Below the pieces are notes generated by a model that saw only the letters and a program-made list of their open reading frames with translations, was not told the origin of the DNA and did no database searches. A DNA stretch of 8,118 nt from Clostridia bacterium (GTDB taxonomy: Bacteria > Bacillota > Clostridia > Oscillospirales > CAG-382): the NCBI GenBank assembly GCA_900757905.1, contig CAAEPN010000139.1:1-8118 (forward strand), written 5' to 3'. Within the stretch, counting starts at the first letter, position 1; every line of letters begins with the position of its first letter. Positions 1-5,602 of this stretch are shown one piece after another. The translations under genes were made by a program, and so were the position numbers.

Positions 1-61
1 AGGCAAGCGCATATTTAAAAAATGTTTTGCGCGTGCGAAGCGCAAATTTTTTCTGTATCAT
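1..61 (-). CDS. N-terminal fragment of an unidentified protein, cut by the window edge
   Basis: Only about 20 codons are inside the window. They read MIQKKFALRTRKTFFKYALA and then run off the edge. The start is ATG at 61-59, preceded by AAAGG with a 10-base spacer. The fragment is rich in Lys and Arg and ends in hydrophobic residues, as in the cytoplasmic lead-in of a membrane protein or a signal peptide, but this is inference from very few residues. The frame stays open upstream to another ATG at 118-116, which would add 19 residues (MKGQSRPFFGLRTKKGLET). That start has no ribosome binding site, so the shorter form is preferred. A strong promoter at 225-252 points into this gene. The gene family is not recognised. 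Confidence 0.45.
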   Translation of the reverse strand, partial: MIQKKFALRTRKTFFKYALA

Positions 62-84
62 TGTTTCAAGACCTTTCTTTGTGC

Positions 85-105
85 GCAGACCAAAAAACGG
101 CCTGC
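85..105 (-). other. Hairpin in the leader of the left-edge gene
   Basis: GCAGGCC and GGTCTGC (minus strand) form a 7-bp stem with one G-U pair around a T-rich 7-base loop. It lies between the two candidate starts of the left-edge gene, about 10 bases upstream of the AAAGG ribosome binding site. It may be a leader structure, or chance if translation starts at 118. No riboswitch family was recognised. Confidence 0.3.
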
Positions 106-224
106 TTTGTCCTTTCATAATATTTGTGAAAGACGGCGCGAATATGTAATGAAAAATCTTAAAACCGTGACAGAAATTGTTTGTCTTACAGCAAAATAAC
201 GAGTTTTTGTACTCTACCTATTCT

Positions 225-252
225 ATCATAAGAAACGTGCGGATTTTGTCAA
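225..252 (-). promoter_or_regulatory. Sigma-A type promoter for the left-edge gene
   Basis: On the minus strand a perfect -35 box TTGACA (252-247) is followed by a 16-base spacer and a -10 box TATGAT (230-225). An A/T-rich stretch lies just upstream. Transcription would start near 218, leaving a leader of about 157 bases before the ATG at 61. Its position just after the two terminators at 332-360 and 438-466 fits the start of a new transcription unit. Confidence 0.7.
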
Positions 253-331
253 ATTTTAGAAGAATTCTGCGGTACGGTGCCATTATATTTTCATTTTACC
301 CTTTTTTGCGGTTTTTAAAAAATAAATGAAA

Positions 332-360
332 AAAATGCAGGACATTTTATCCTGCATTTT
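332..360 (-). terminator. Second Rho-independent terminator after the trx unit
   Basis: A perfect 11-bp inverted repeat (AAAATGCAGGA / TCCTGCATTTT) encloses a 7-base loop. In minus-strand RNA the stem is followed by a run of U, an AU-rich stretch and a second U run, which is what an intrinsic terminator needs. Plus-strand RNA lacks a good U run. It lies 77 bases beyond the terminator at 438-466, with no supported gene between them, so it is probably a back-up terminator. Confidence 0.7.
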
Positions 361-437
361 GTGTATTGTAAAATTTCCCATTGTTTTGATAATTAAAACG
401 GGCGAAAACATCACAGAAATTTTTGCGGCAAACCGAA

Positions 438-466
438 AAAGAAGCAGACGATAAGTCTGCTTCTTT
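438..466 (-). terminator. Rho-independent terminator of the thioredoxin/FTR-like unit
   Basis: A perfect 12-bp inverted repeat (AAAGAAGCAGAC / GTCTGCTTCTTT) encloses a 5-base loop. In minus-strand RNA the stem ends in a run of five U. It begins three bases after the stop codon of the FTR-like gene at 470-472, so it marks the 3' end of that transcript. Confidence 0.85.
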
Positions 467-469
467 AAA

Positions 470-667
470 TTATGTTTTATCCTTGTAATACAGCATGCAG
501 TGGCAAAAACCTTCAAAATTCGGATCCTTGATCTGCTCGCGGAACTCCTTGCACATGCATTTGGTGTCCTCGCTCTTTTCGCGCACACACGGGCAATATC
601 CGCCGCGCGCCGCAAGTCCCTCTTTTACGGTTTTTACAATTTCCTTGTCGGGATTTAAGCGTACCAC
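470..667 (-). CDS. Ferredoxin:thioredoxin reductase catalytic-chain-like [4Fe-4S] protein
   Basis: A small cytoplasmic protein of 65 residues with three C-x-C pairs: CPC (25-27), CMC (37-39) and CHC (55-57), the last followed by MLYYK. Paired cysteines ending in CHC-x-L are the signature of the ferredoxin:thioredoxin reductase catalytic (beta) chain. By analogy with the cyanobacterial enzyme, C25, C37, C39 and C55 would hold the [4Fe-4S] cluster, and C27 and C57 would form the redox-active disulfide that reduces thioredoxin. The start is GTG at 667-665, six bases after a GAGGG site. An upstream TTG at 694 lacks a site and overlaps trx. The gene lies 13 bases after thioredoxin, its probable partner, and a terminator follows directly. 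It is shorter than plant and cyanobacterial chains, and the gaps between its cysteine pairs differ. No variable (alpha) subunit is present in the window. Confidence 0.83.
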   Translation of the reverse strand: MVRLNPDKEIVKTVKEGLAARGGYCPCVREKSEDTKCMCKEFREQIKDPNFEGFCHCMLYYKDKT

Positions 668-680
668 GTTTATCCCTCGC

Positions 681-989
681 TTACATATCGACAAAATCGG
701 TCACGCCCTTGTAGTCGCGATAGCCGACGGCACGTCCTGCGACAGCGCCGTTTTTAACAAGCACCAGCGTCGGAATCGACTGAATGCCGAATTTTACCGC
801 AAGTTCCTCTTGCTCGTCCACGTTGACCTTGCAGACCGTGATATCGGTTCTCTCTTCGGCGACCTGCTCGATAACGGGCGCAATCATCTTGCACGGACCA
901 CACCAGGTTGCCCAAAAATCGATCAGCACCGGCTTTGCGGCGTTTTCCACAATTTCTTTATAGTTTTCTTTTGTCAAAGTAATTTCCAT
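681..989 (-). CDS. trxA: Thioredoxin
   Basis: A 102-residue cytoplasmic protein-disulfide reductase, close to the usual size of about 105. The active site reads FWATWCGPCK, with redox cysteines C30 and C33. The cis-proline loop is SIPT (P73), and the fold ends with the typical GAVAGRAVGY strand region. An extra cysteine at 53 is not part of the active site. The start is ATG at 989-987, eight bases after AAAGGA (1003-998). An ATG three codons upstream abuts that ribosome binding site and is less likely. The gene has its own putative -10 box at 1060-1065 and is followed 13 bases later by the FTR-like gene. That suggests the thioredoxin is reduced from ferredoxin as well as, or instead of, NADPH. 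The family assignment is secure. The letter in trxA is generic, since genomes of this type may carry several thioredoxins. Confidence 0.95.
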   Translation of the reverse strand: MEITLTKENYKEIVENAAKPVLIDFWATWCGPCKMIAPVIEQVAEERTDITVCKVNVDEQEELAVKFGIQSIPTLVLVKNGAVAGRAVGYRDYKGVTDFVDM

Positions 990-1059
990 ATGAAACATCC
1001 TTTCTCTTTATTGGCAAGGAGTAATATCCCTTTTTAATACTTTCTTATCTTACGTGATT

Positions 1060-1065
1060 ATTATA
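1060..1065 (-). promoter_or_regulatory. Putative -10 box for the thioredoxin unit
   Basis: The minus strand carries a perfect TATAAT in the 126-base gap before trx. It would give transcription from near 1053 and a leader of about 60 bases. No convincing -35 hexamer sits at the usual distance: the 16-18 base positions read CATGAT, ACATGA and CACATG. The promoter may be weak or activator-dependent. No terminator is visible after the preceding thioesterase gene, so read-through from the large operon is also possible. Confidence 0.45.
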
Positions 1066-1115
1066 GCCGTCCAATGTGAAAATCATGTGCAAAAAAGCTG
1101 TTATTCTGCCGAATC

Positions 1116-1601
1116 TTAACGCCTGCGAGCCTTGCGTGCGGCGGAACGTGCCTTTCCGGCCTCAAATTCAGCCTTTTCCTCGTCGGTTTCGGGCAAAATG
1201 GGCGGCACACGCACCGGCTTTTCGTCTTCGCCGAGCGCGACCATGATGACATAGGCCTTGTTGATAAGCCGTCTTGCGCCGTTTAACGATTCCACATAGG
1301 TTTTGACGCAAATTTCCATCGAAGTGTTCCCGGTATAGGTCACATTTCCCACAAGCACAACGGTGTCGTTGGCGTAGGCGGCGGACCTGAACTCCAGTGA
1401 ATCGACGGCTGCGGTCGTAACGTTTTTTCCGGAATGGCGGCGCGCCGTAACGGCCGCGACCACGTCAATCCATTCCATGAGCTTGCCGCCGAAAAGGCGT
1501 TTATAGCCGTTTAACGAACCTTGCGAAAGAATCTGCACCTGCTCAGTGCGCGATTCGCGCGGCGGCTTGCCGCAAACAATATCGGATGTATTCTGCGTCA
1601 T
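1116..1601 (-). CDS. Acyl-CoA thioesterase, YkhA/YciA (BACH) hot-dog family
   Basis: A 161-residue cytoplasmic hydrolase of acyl-CoA thioesters. The family hallmarks are in order: the N-x-x-x-LFGGKLMEWID segment (31-46) around the central hot-dog helix, RHS (55-57), the strand with VDSLEF (66-71), VTYTGNTSMEI (87-97), and VPPILPET (132-139) near the C-terminus. The tail after 147 is strongly basic (ARSAARKARRR). The start at ATG 1601-1599 is chosen because GGAGG lies five bases upstream. An ATG at 1628 has no such site and would overlap rsgA. The gene follows rsgA by 14 bases and so is probably in the same operon. In many Firmicutes rpe sits at this position instead. Its substrate chain length cannot be read from sequence. 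Confidence 0.9.
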   Translation of the reverse strand: MTQNTSDIVCGKPPRESRTEQVQILSQGSLNGYKRLFGGKLMEWIDVVAAVTARRHSGKNVTTAAVDSLEFRSAAYANDTVVLVGNVTYTGNTSMEICVKTYVESLNGARRLINKAYVIMVALGEDEKPVRVPPILPETDEEKAEFEAGKARSAARKARRR

Positions 1602-1615
1602 AGCTTCCTCCGTCG

Positions 1616-2593
1616 TTATTTTTTCCATGGATCGACCGCTTTCAGCTCTTTATACAGCCGCACAAAGCTTTCGTGGCGCGTCGGCGCGATCTTTCCGTCT
1701 TTTACGGCTTCGACCACCTTGCAGCCGTCCTCGCACAAATGCGTGCAGTCGGTGTAGCGGCAGCCATGCGCGAAAGCGGAGATGTCCGGAAAGGAATCGA
1801 GAAGTCCCTCCGAGGTGAGAAGATTGAACCCGGCCACATCCACCATGCTGAAGCCCGGCGTGTCGCCGATATAGGTGCTTTCGTCCACCTTGAACAGCTC
1901 GGTGACGCGCGTGGTGTGCTTTCCGCGTGCAATCTTGCGGCTGATCTCGCCGGTCTCAAGCTTTAAAAGCGACGGATAAAGCGCGTTTAGCAGGCTGGAT
2001 TTGCCCACGCCCGACGCACCCGAAAAAAAGCAGGTTTTGCCGTGCATAAGCGTGCGTATCTGCTCTAAGACCGCATGGGAGGCTTCCGGCTCGCTTGCCG
2101 AAAGGCAGAACGCCGGAATACCGGCCGTATGATACAGTTTTTGCAGCTCATCGGCATTTTTCAAATCGCACTTGTTGATGACAAGCACGGTATCGATGCC
2201 GTTAAAAGCGGCAATGGCGGTGAGCTTGTCGAGAATATACAGATCCGGGTCAGGGTGTGCCGACGCGATGACAAGTACAAGCGTATCGACGTTGGCGACC
2301 GCCGGGCGGATAAGCGAATTTTTACGCGTAAGTATCTCTGTAATAAAGCCCTCGCCCGTGCGTGTGACGCGAAGGCGCACCTTATCTCCAGTGAGCGGTA
2401 TGAGCTTATCGCGGCGGAACGCGCCTTTGGCACGGCAATCAACCGTTTCGCCGGTTTTATCCGCTCCTTCGCCGCCTATTTCCACACGGTACAGACCGCC
2501 GGTGCTTTTGACGATACGGCCGGTATAGAGCTTTTCGCCGCTTTCCGAATCGGTTTCGGCGCTCGTTTTCTTTTTTTCAAGTTCCGCGGTCAT
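1616..2593 (-). CDS. rsgA: Ribosome small-subunit biogenesis GTPase RsgA (CpgA/YloQ)
   Basis: A 325-residue circularly permuted GTPase that acts late in 30S subunit assembly. An N-terminal OB-fold (about 22-95) follows a charged Ser/Glu/Lys-rich lead of 20 residues. The G-motifs occur in permuted order: NKCD (140-143, G4), SA (165-166, G5), GASGVGKSS (192-200, P-loop) and DTPG (244-247, G3). The C-terminal zinc site is C278-x4-C283-x-H285-x5-C291. The start is ATG 2593-2591, seven bases after AAAGG. A TTG at 2620, overlapping the prkC stop, is the alternative. The gene lies 23 bases downstream of the PASTA kinase gene, the usual Firmicutes arrangement. In B. subtilis the RsgA homologue CpgA is reported to be phosphorylated by PrkC, so kinase and substrate may be co-expressed here. 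Confidence 0.96.
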   Translation of the reverse strand: MTAELEKKKTSAETDSESGEKLYTGRIVKSTGGLYRVEIGGEGADKTGETVDCRAKGAFRRDKLIPLTGDKVRLRVTRTGEGFITEILTRKNSLIRPAVANVDTLVLVIASAHPDPDLYILDKLTAIAAFNGIDTVLVINKCDLKNADELQKLYHTAGIPAFCLSASEPEASHAVLEQIRTLMHGKTCFFSGASGVGKSSLLNALYPSLLKLETGEISRKIARGKHTTRVTELFKVDESTYIGDTPGFSMVDVAGFNLLTSEGLLDSFPDISAFAHGCRYTDCTHLCEDGCKVVEAVKDGKIAPTRHESFVRLYKELKAVDPWKK

Positions 2594-2616
2594 ACGTTTG
2601 CCTTTCTGTGCTGTTA

Positions 2617-4749
2617 TCAATCGTCGGAATTACGCATATCGAGAAGTCCCGCGATATCCGAGGAGGCGTTTCCGGTATCTCCGGTATTCTCGCCGGTGCT
2701 TCCGGTATTTTCGCCGGTCGAACCGGAATCGGGCGCCGGTTCTGAGCCGGTATTGCCTGTGTTCGGCTCGGTCGTTCCGGTGTTGCCGGTGTTTGCGTTG
2801 CTGCCGGTGTGACCGTTATTGCCGGTCGTTCCGGTATTGCCGTTATGGCCGGTGTTCCCGGTGTTTCCGGTATCCGGCACGTCAGGCTCCGGTTCGGTGA
2901 CGATAGCGTCTTTCGAGCCGATACTCACCCAAAGGTCGATGGAGGTAACGTTTTCGGCAACCGTTTCGCCGGACGTGCGGCTTGCTTTCATAACAAGGCC
3001 TGCACCGACGGCGGCACTTTCCTCATAATAGATCTTGCCGAGCGCCAGCTTTGCGTTCAAAATGCTTTTTTTCGCGTCGGCAAGCGTTAAGCCTTCCAGA
3101 GTGGGAACGGTGGTGTTGGCAATTTTCTGCCCTTTGCTGACGTACAGCTTAAAACGAGTAGTGCTGTCTACCTCGGTCACTTCACCGGCAGCCGGAGTCG
3201 TGCGGATGACATAATCAGCCGGATAGGTGTCATGGTATTCCTCGATGACCTCGACTGCGTCTTCGGAAAGCTCGGAGGCCGATATGGCGTTATATTCCGA
3301 CCGGAGGAGCTTTTTGGCGTCGGCGACGCTTAATAACGTGCAATCCGGCATCTTAAAGTCCTTTTGACCCATATTGACATACAAAACCACCGGTACGAGT
3401 CCGTTTTCGGCCTTTAAGCGGATAGCACCGGCTTCCGGTTCCTGCCGTACCACCTCGCCCACGCCGAAATTCGGGTTGCGCACATAATTGACGGTCTCAG
3501 CGTTGAAGCCGAGCGTACTCATTTCGGAAATCAGCGCATCGTCGTATTTTTTGCCGACAAACGATTCTACTGTCACTTTTTTATTCTGCGCCGCGTCGCC
3601 GTCTACGCCCAAAAAGCGGTCAACGGCGGTAGAAAAGCCGTCGCCGAGCGCGTCAAGCGTGTTCTTGTTCTGCGAATCGGCCGGGGTCGCGCCCTTGAAG
3701 AAAGGAAGCACCCAAACAATGACAAATACAATCGCCACAGCGGCAAAGGCGGCTGCCACGCCTGCAATGATCGGGAACATGGAGCGGCTGCCTCGCACGT
3801 ATTTTTTCATGCGCGCCTTTTTCTTCTGTTCGTCCTCATAGTTCGCCGTCACACCGGCGGCAATGCTTCCGCCGGTCGAAGTCTTTCCGCCGGCGAACAC
3901 GACATCGGGATTTTCGGTAAAATAATCGAGCGCTTTGAGCATGGCGGAGGCCGAAGCAAAACGGTCGTCGGGATTCTTCTGCATGGCCTTTAAAATGATC
4001 TGCTCAAGGCCGACCGGGATCTGCGGATTCAATTCGCGCGGCGGCACAGGCTCGTTGGAGACCTGCATCATAGCGACCGCTACCGGGCTGTCGGCGATAA
4101 AGGGCAGACGGCCAGTCACCATTTCGTACAGCATAACACCGGTGGAGTAGATGTCGGTGCGAAAATCGACTGCCGCGCCGCTCGCCTGTTCGGGACTGAT
4201 GTAATTGACAGTGCCGATGGCCTTGTCGGTCATGGTGATAGCTTCGGCGTTCGGATGCTTGGCAATGCCGAAATCGGTCACCTTGACGGTTCCGTCGGAC
4301 AGAAGCATAATATTCTGCGGCTTGATATCGCGGTGAATGACCTGCTTTTCATGTGCATGCGAGAGGGCGCGCAAGATCTGCTTGGTGTAGTAGACGGCCT
4401 CTTTCCAGGAGAGCGTGCCGATACGGTCGATATAGTCCTTTAACGTGATCCCGTCGATAAATTCCATGACGATGTATTTGAGGTCGTCGGTAATGACGAC
4501 GTCAAGGATCTTGACGATATTCTCATGGTCGAGCATAGAAACGGTCTTGGATTCGTTGATAAAGCGCTTGACGGCACGTTCATCGTCCTTGAATTCGTCG
4601 CTTAAGATCTTGACGGCGACATCTCTTCCGGTGGTCATATCCTTGGCGCGTAAGACATAAGCCATGCCGCCCACACCGACGACGGTTTCGATTTTATAGC
4701 GTTTATCGATAATGCGATTGATAAGTTTATCGTAGGAATTGTTGTCCAT
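2617..4749 (-). CDS. prkC: PASTA-domain Ser/Thr protein kinase, membrane-anchored
   Basis: A 710-residue sensor kinase with one membrane pass. The cytoplasmic Hanks-type kinase domain (about 18-280) shows the glycine loop GVGGMA (25-30), Lys47 in AVK, Glu66 in the C-helix, catalytic HRDIKPQN (139-146), DFG (159-161), a Thr-rich activation loop and PEQ (186-188). A basic juxtamembrane segment (309-322) precedes the membrane helix (about 325-348). Three extracellular PASTA repeats follow (about 391-463, 464-542 and 543-613) and are expected to bind peptidoglycan fragments or lipid II. The final 98 residues form an unusual tail rich in Gly, Thr and Asn, partly in Gly-X-Y triplets, ending in an acidic stretch. 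The start is ATG 4749-4747, seven bases after AAAGGA. The cognate phosphatase gene lies 38 bases upstream. The kinase catalytic residues checked are all intact. Confidence 0.96.
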   Translation of the reverse strand: MDNNSYDKLINRIIDKRYKIETVVGVGGMAYVLRAKDMTTGRDVAVKILSDEFKDDERAVKRFINESKTVSMLDHENIVKILDVVITDDLKYIVMEFIDGITLKDYIDRIGTLSWKEAVYYTKQILRALSHAHEKQVIHRDIKPQNIMLLSDGTVKVTDFGIAKHPNAEAITMTDKAIGTVNYISPEQASGAAVDFRTDIYSTGVMLYEMVTGRLPFIADSPVAVAMMQVSNEPVPPRELNPQIPVGLEQIILKAMQKNPDDRFASASAMLKALDYFTENPDVVFAGGKTSTGGSIAAGVTANYEDEQKKKARMKKYVRGSRSMFPIIAGVAAAFAAVAIVFVIVWVLPFFKGATPADSQNKNTLDALGDGFSTAVDRFLGVDGDAAQNKKVTVESFVGKKYDDALISEMSTLGFNAETVNYVRNPNFGVGEVVRQEPEAGAIRLKAENGLVPVVLYVNMGQKDFKMPDCTLLSVADAKKLLRSEYNAISASELSEDAVEVIEEYHDTYPADYVIRTTPAAGEVTEVDSTTRFKLYVSKGQKIANTTVPTLEGLTLADAKKSILNAKLALGKIYYEESAAVGAGLVMKASRTSGETVAENVTSIDLWVSIGSKDAIVTEPEPDVPDTGNTGNTGHNGNTGTTGNNGHTGSNANTGNTGTTEPNTGNTGSEPAPDSGSTGENTGSTGENTGDTGNASSDIAGLLDMRNSDD
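2671..2871 (-). repeat. Degenerate in-frame repeats coding the kinase Gly/Thr/Asn tail
   Basis: Residues 627-693 of the kinase are built from short repeats. Between 628 and 660 glycine recurs at every third position for eleven triplets, mostly GNT, GHT, GTT and GNN, with one Ala (652) in place of Gly. Residues 676-689 are two exact copies of GSTGENT, coded by two 21-base units at 2683-2703 and 2704-2724 that differ at several bases. At DNA level the plus strand shows many CCGGT-type units, which could favour slippage and length variation. Confidence 0.85.
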
Positions 4750-4787
4750 GGTGTTTTCCTTTCCAGTTTCGCTTTAAGTGCCGTGGC

Positions 4788-5525
4788 TTAACGGCGTACA
4801 AGAACGGCCGTGATATTGTCGCCGCCGCCGGCGCGCTTCGCGTCTTCGATCAACGTTTTTGCGGTATCTTCGGCATTAGTATATTGCATAAACCGCGCGT
4901 TTAATTCATCGTCGGAAACAAAACCCGTAAGGCCGTCGCTGCAAAGCAAGAAGCCGTCTGCGTCGAAGTCGAGCAAGAAGCAGTCGCCTTCGACCGAATC
5001 GGTCGTACCGACCGCACGGGTGATGATGTTTTTATTGGGATGATGTCTTGACTCATCGGGCGTTATGGTGCCGTTATCGACGAGCGCTTGGACATAGGAA
5101 TGGTCATGGGAGAGCTGGGCTATTTTGCCGTCCTTGAACAGATAGATGCGACTGTCGCCGACGCTGACTGCACAAAGGCGTCCGTTTTGCGTGACGAGAG
5201 CGGCACAGAGCGTTGTGCCCATGCCGGAAAGCTCTTTCATGGCTTCGGCGAGCGCAAAGACCGCATTGTTCGCATCGGAAAGAGCGGCGGACATCGCGTG
5301 AAGAAGCAGATCATCGGGCGGGCACGTAAGGTTGTCGCTTAAAGTTTTTGCGACCGACCGGGAAAAGGTATCGCAGGCAGTCTTACTTGCCGTACTGCCG
5401 CCGGCCGCGCCACCCATGCCGTCGCAAACGGTAAAGAGGGTGTGAGGGCCGATGGGGTCGATTCGGAAATAGTCTTGATTGTTTTGGCGGACGCAGCCGA
5501 TATCGGTAAGTCCGAAGTAATTCAT
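4788..5525 (-). CDS. prpC: PP2C-family protein Ser/Thr phosphatase (Stp1/PrpC type)
   Basis: A 245-residue soluble, metal-dependent phosphatase that reverses the action of the neighbouring PASTA kinase. PP2C motifs are complete: N-terminal GLTDIG-x-VR-x-NNQD (5-18, D18), DGMGG (35-39), GMGTT (101-105), GDSR (123-126), SDGLT (196-200) and GGGDN (233-237). The expected metal-binding aspartates D18, D35, D197 and D236 are all present. The start is ATG 5525-5523, nine bases after AAAGGA. An ATG three codons earlier directly abuts the ribosome binding site and is rejected. There is no membrane segment, and the length is normal for bacterial Stp/PrpC. The gap to rlmN (77 bases) is the longest inside the operon and contains two small hairpins. 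Confidence 0.95.
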   Translation of the reverse strand: MNYFGLTDIGCVRQNNQDYFRIDPIGPHTLFTVCDGMGGAAGGSTASKTACDTFSRSVAKTLSDNLTCPPDDLLLHAMSAALSDANNAVFALAEAMKELSGMGTTLCAALVTQNGRLCAVSVGDSRIYLFKDGKIAQLSHDHSYVQALVDNGTITPDESRHHPNKNIITRAVGTTDSVEGDCFLLDFDADGFLLCSDGLTGFVSDDELNARFMQYTNAEDTAKTLIEDAKRAGGGDNITAVLVRR

Positions 5526-5534
5526 GTATATCAT

Positions 5535-5554
5535 TCCTTTTTGCCAAAAGGCAA
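5535..5554 (-). promoter_or_regulatory. Hairpins overlapping the prpC ribosome binding site
   Basis: Just before prpC the minus strand can fold in two exclusive ways. TTGCC/GGCAA (5554-5550 with 5545-5541) leaves the AAAGGA site (5540-5535) free. CCTTTT/AAAAGG (5551-5546 with 5541-5536) buries most of it. Both stems are short (5 and 6 bp). A separate GCGCC/GGCGC hairpin lies at 5563-5576. The repeats are visible in the sequence; any regulatory role is inference. Confidence 0.3.
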
Positions 5555-5602
5555 GATAGTATGCGCCGGGCGGCGCGGATTAAACGGTGGTTCCCGTTCG
5601 CC

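Noticed and set aside
17..52. Inverted repeat TTTGCGC / GCGCAAA flanked by A and T runs, looking like a bidirectional terminator
   Set aside because: It falls inside the opening codons of the left-edge gene, which follows a promoter and ribosome binding site. The stem is only 7 bp with a 3-base bulge before the A/T arm.
283..615. 110-codon minus-strand open frame
   Set aside because: It runs across both terminators and overlaps the FTR-like gene in another frame. Its sequence is low in complexity and has no ribosome binding site.
1080..1115. Possible terminator after the thioesterase gene
   Set aside because: A short T run is present on the minus strand, but no stem of more than about three base pairs precedes it.
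2075..2812. 245-codon plus-strand open frame opposite rsgA and the prkC tail
   Set aside because: It is antisense to two well-supported genes, its end is low-complexity (PVLPVF repeats mirroring the kinase tail), and it has no recognisable domain.
2660..2880. CRISPR-like or satellite array suggested by repeated CCGGT units
   Set aside because: The repeats are short, irregular and in frame with the kinase tail, and there are no spacers of constant length.
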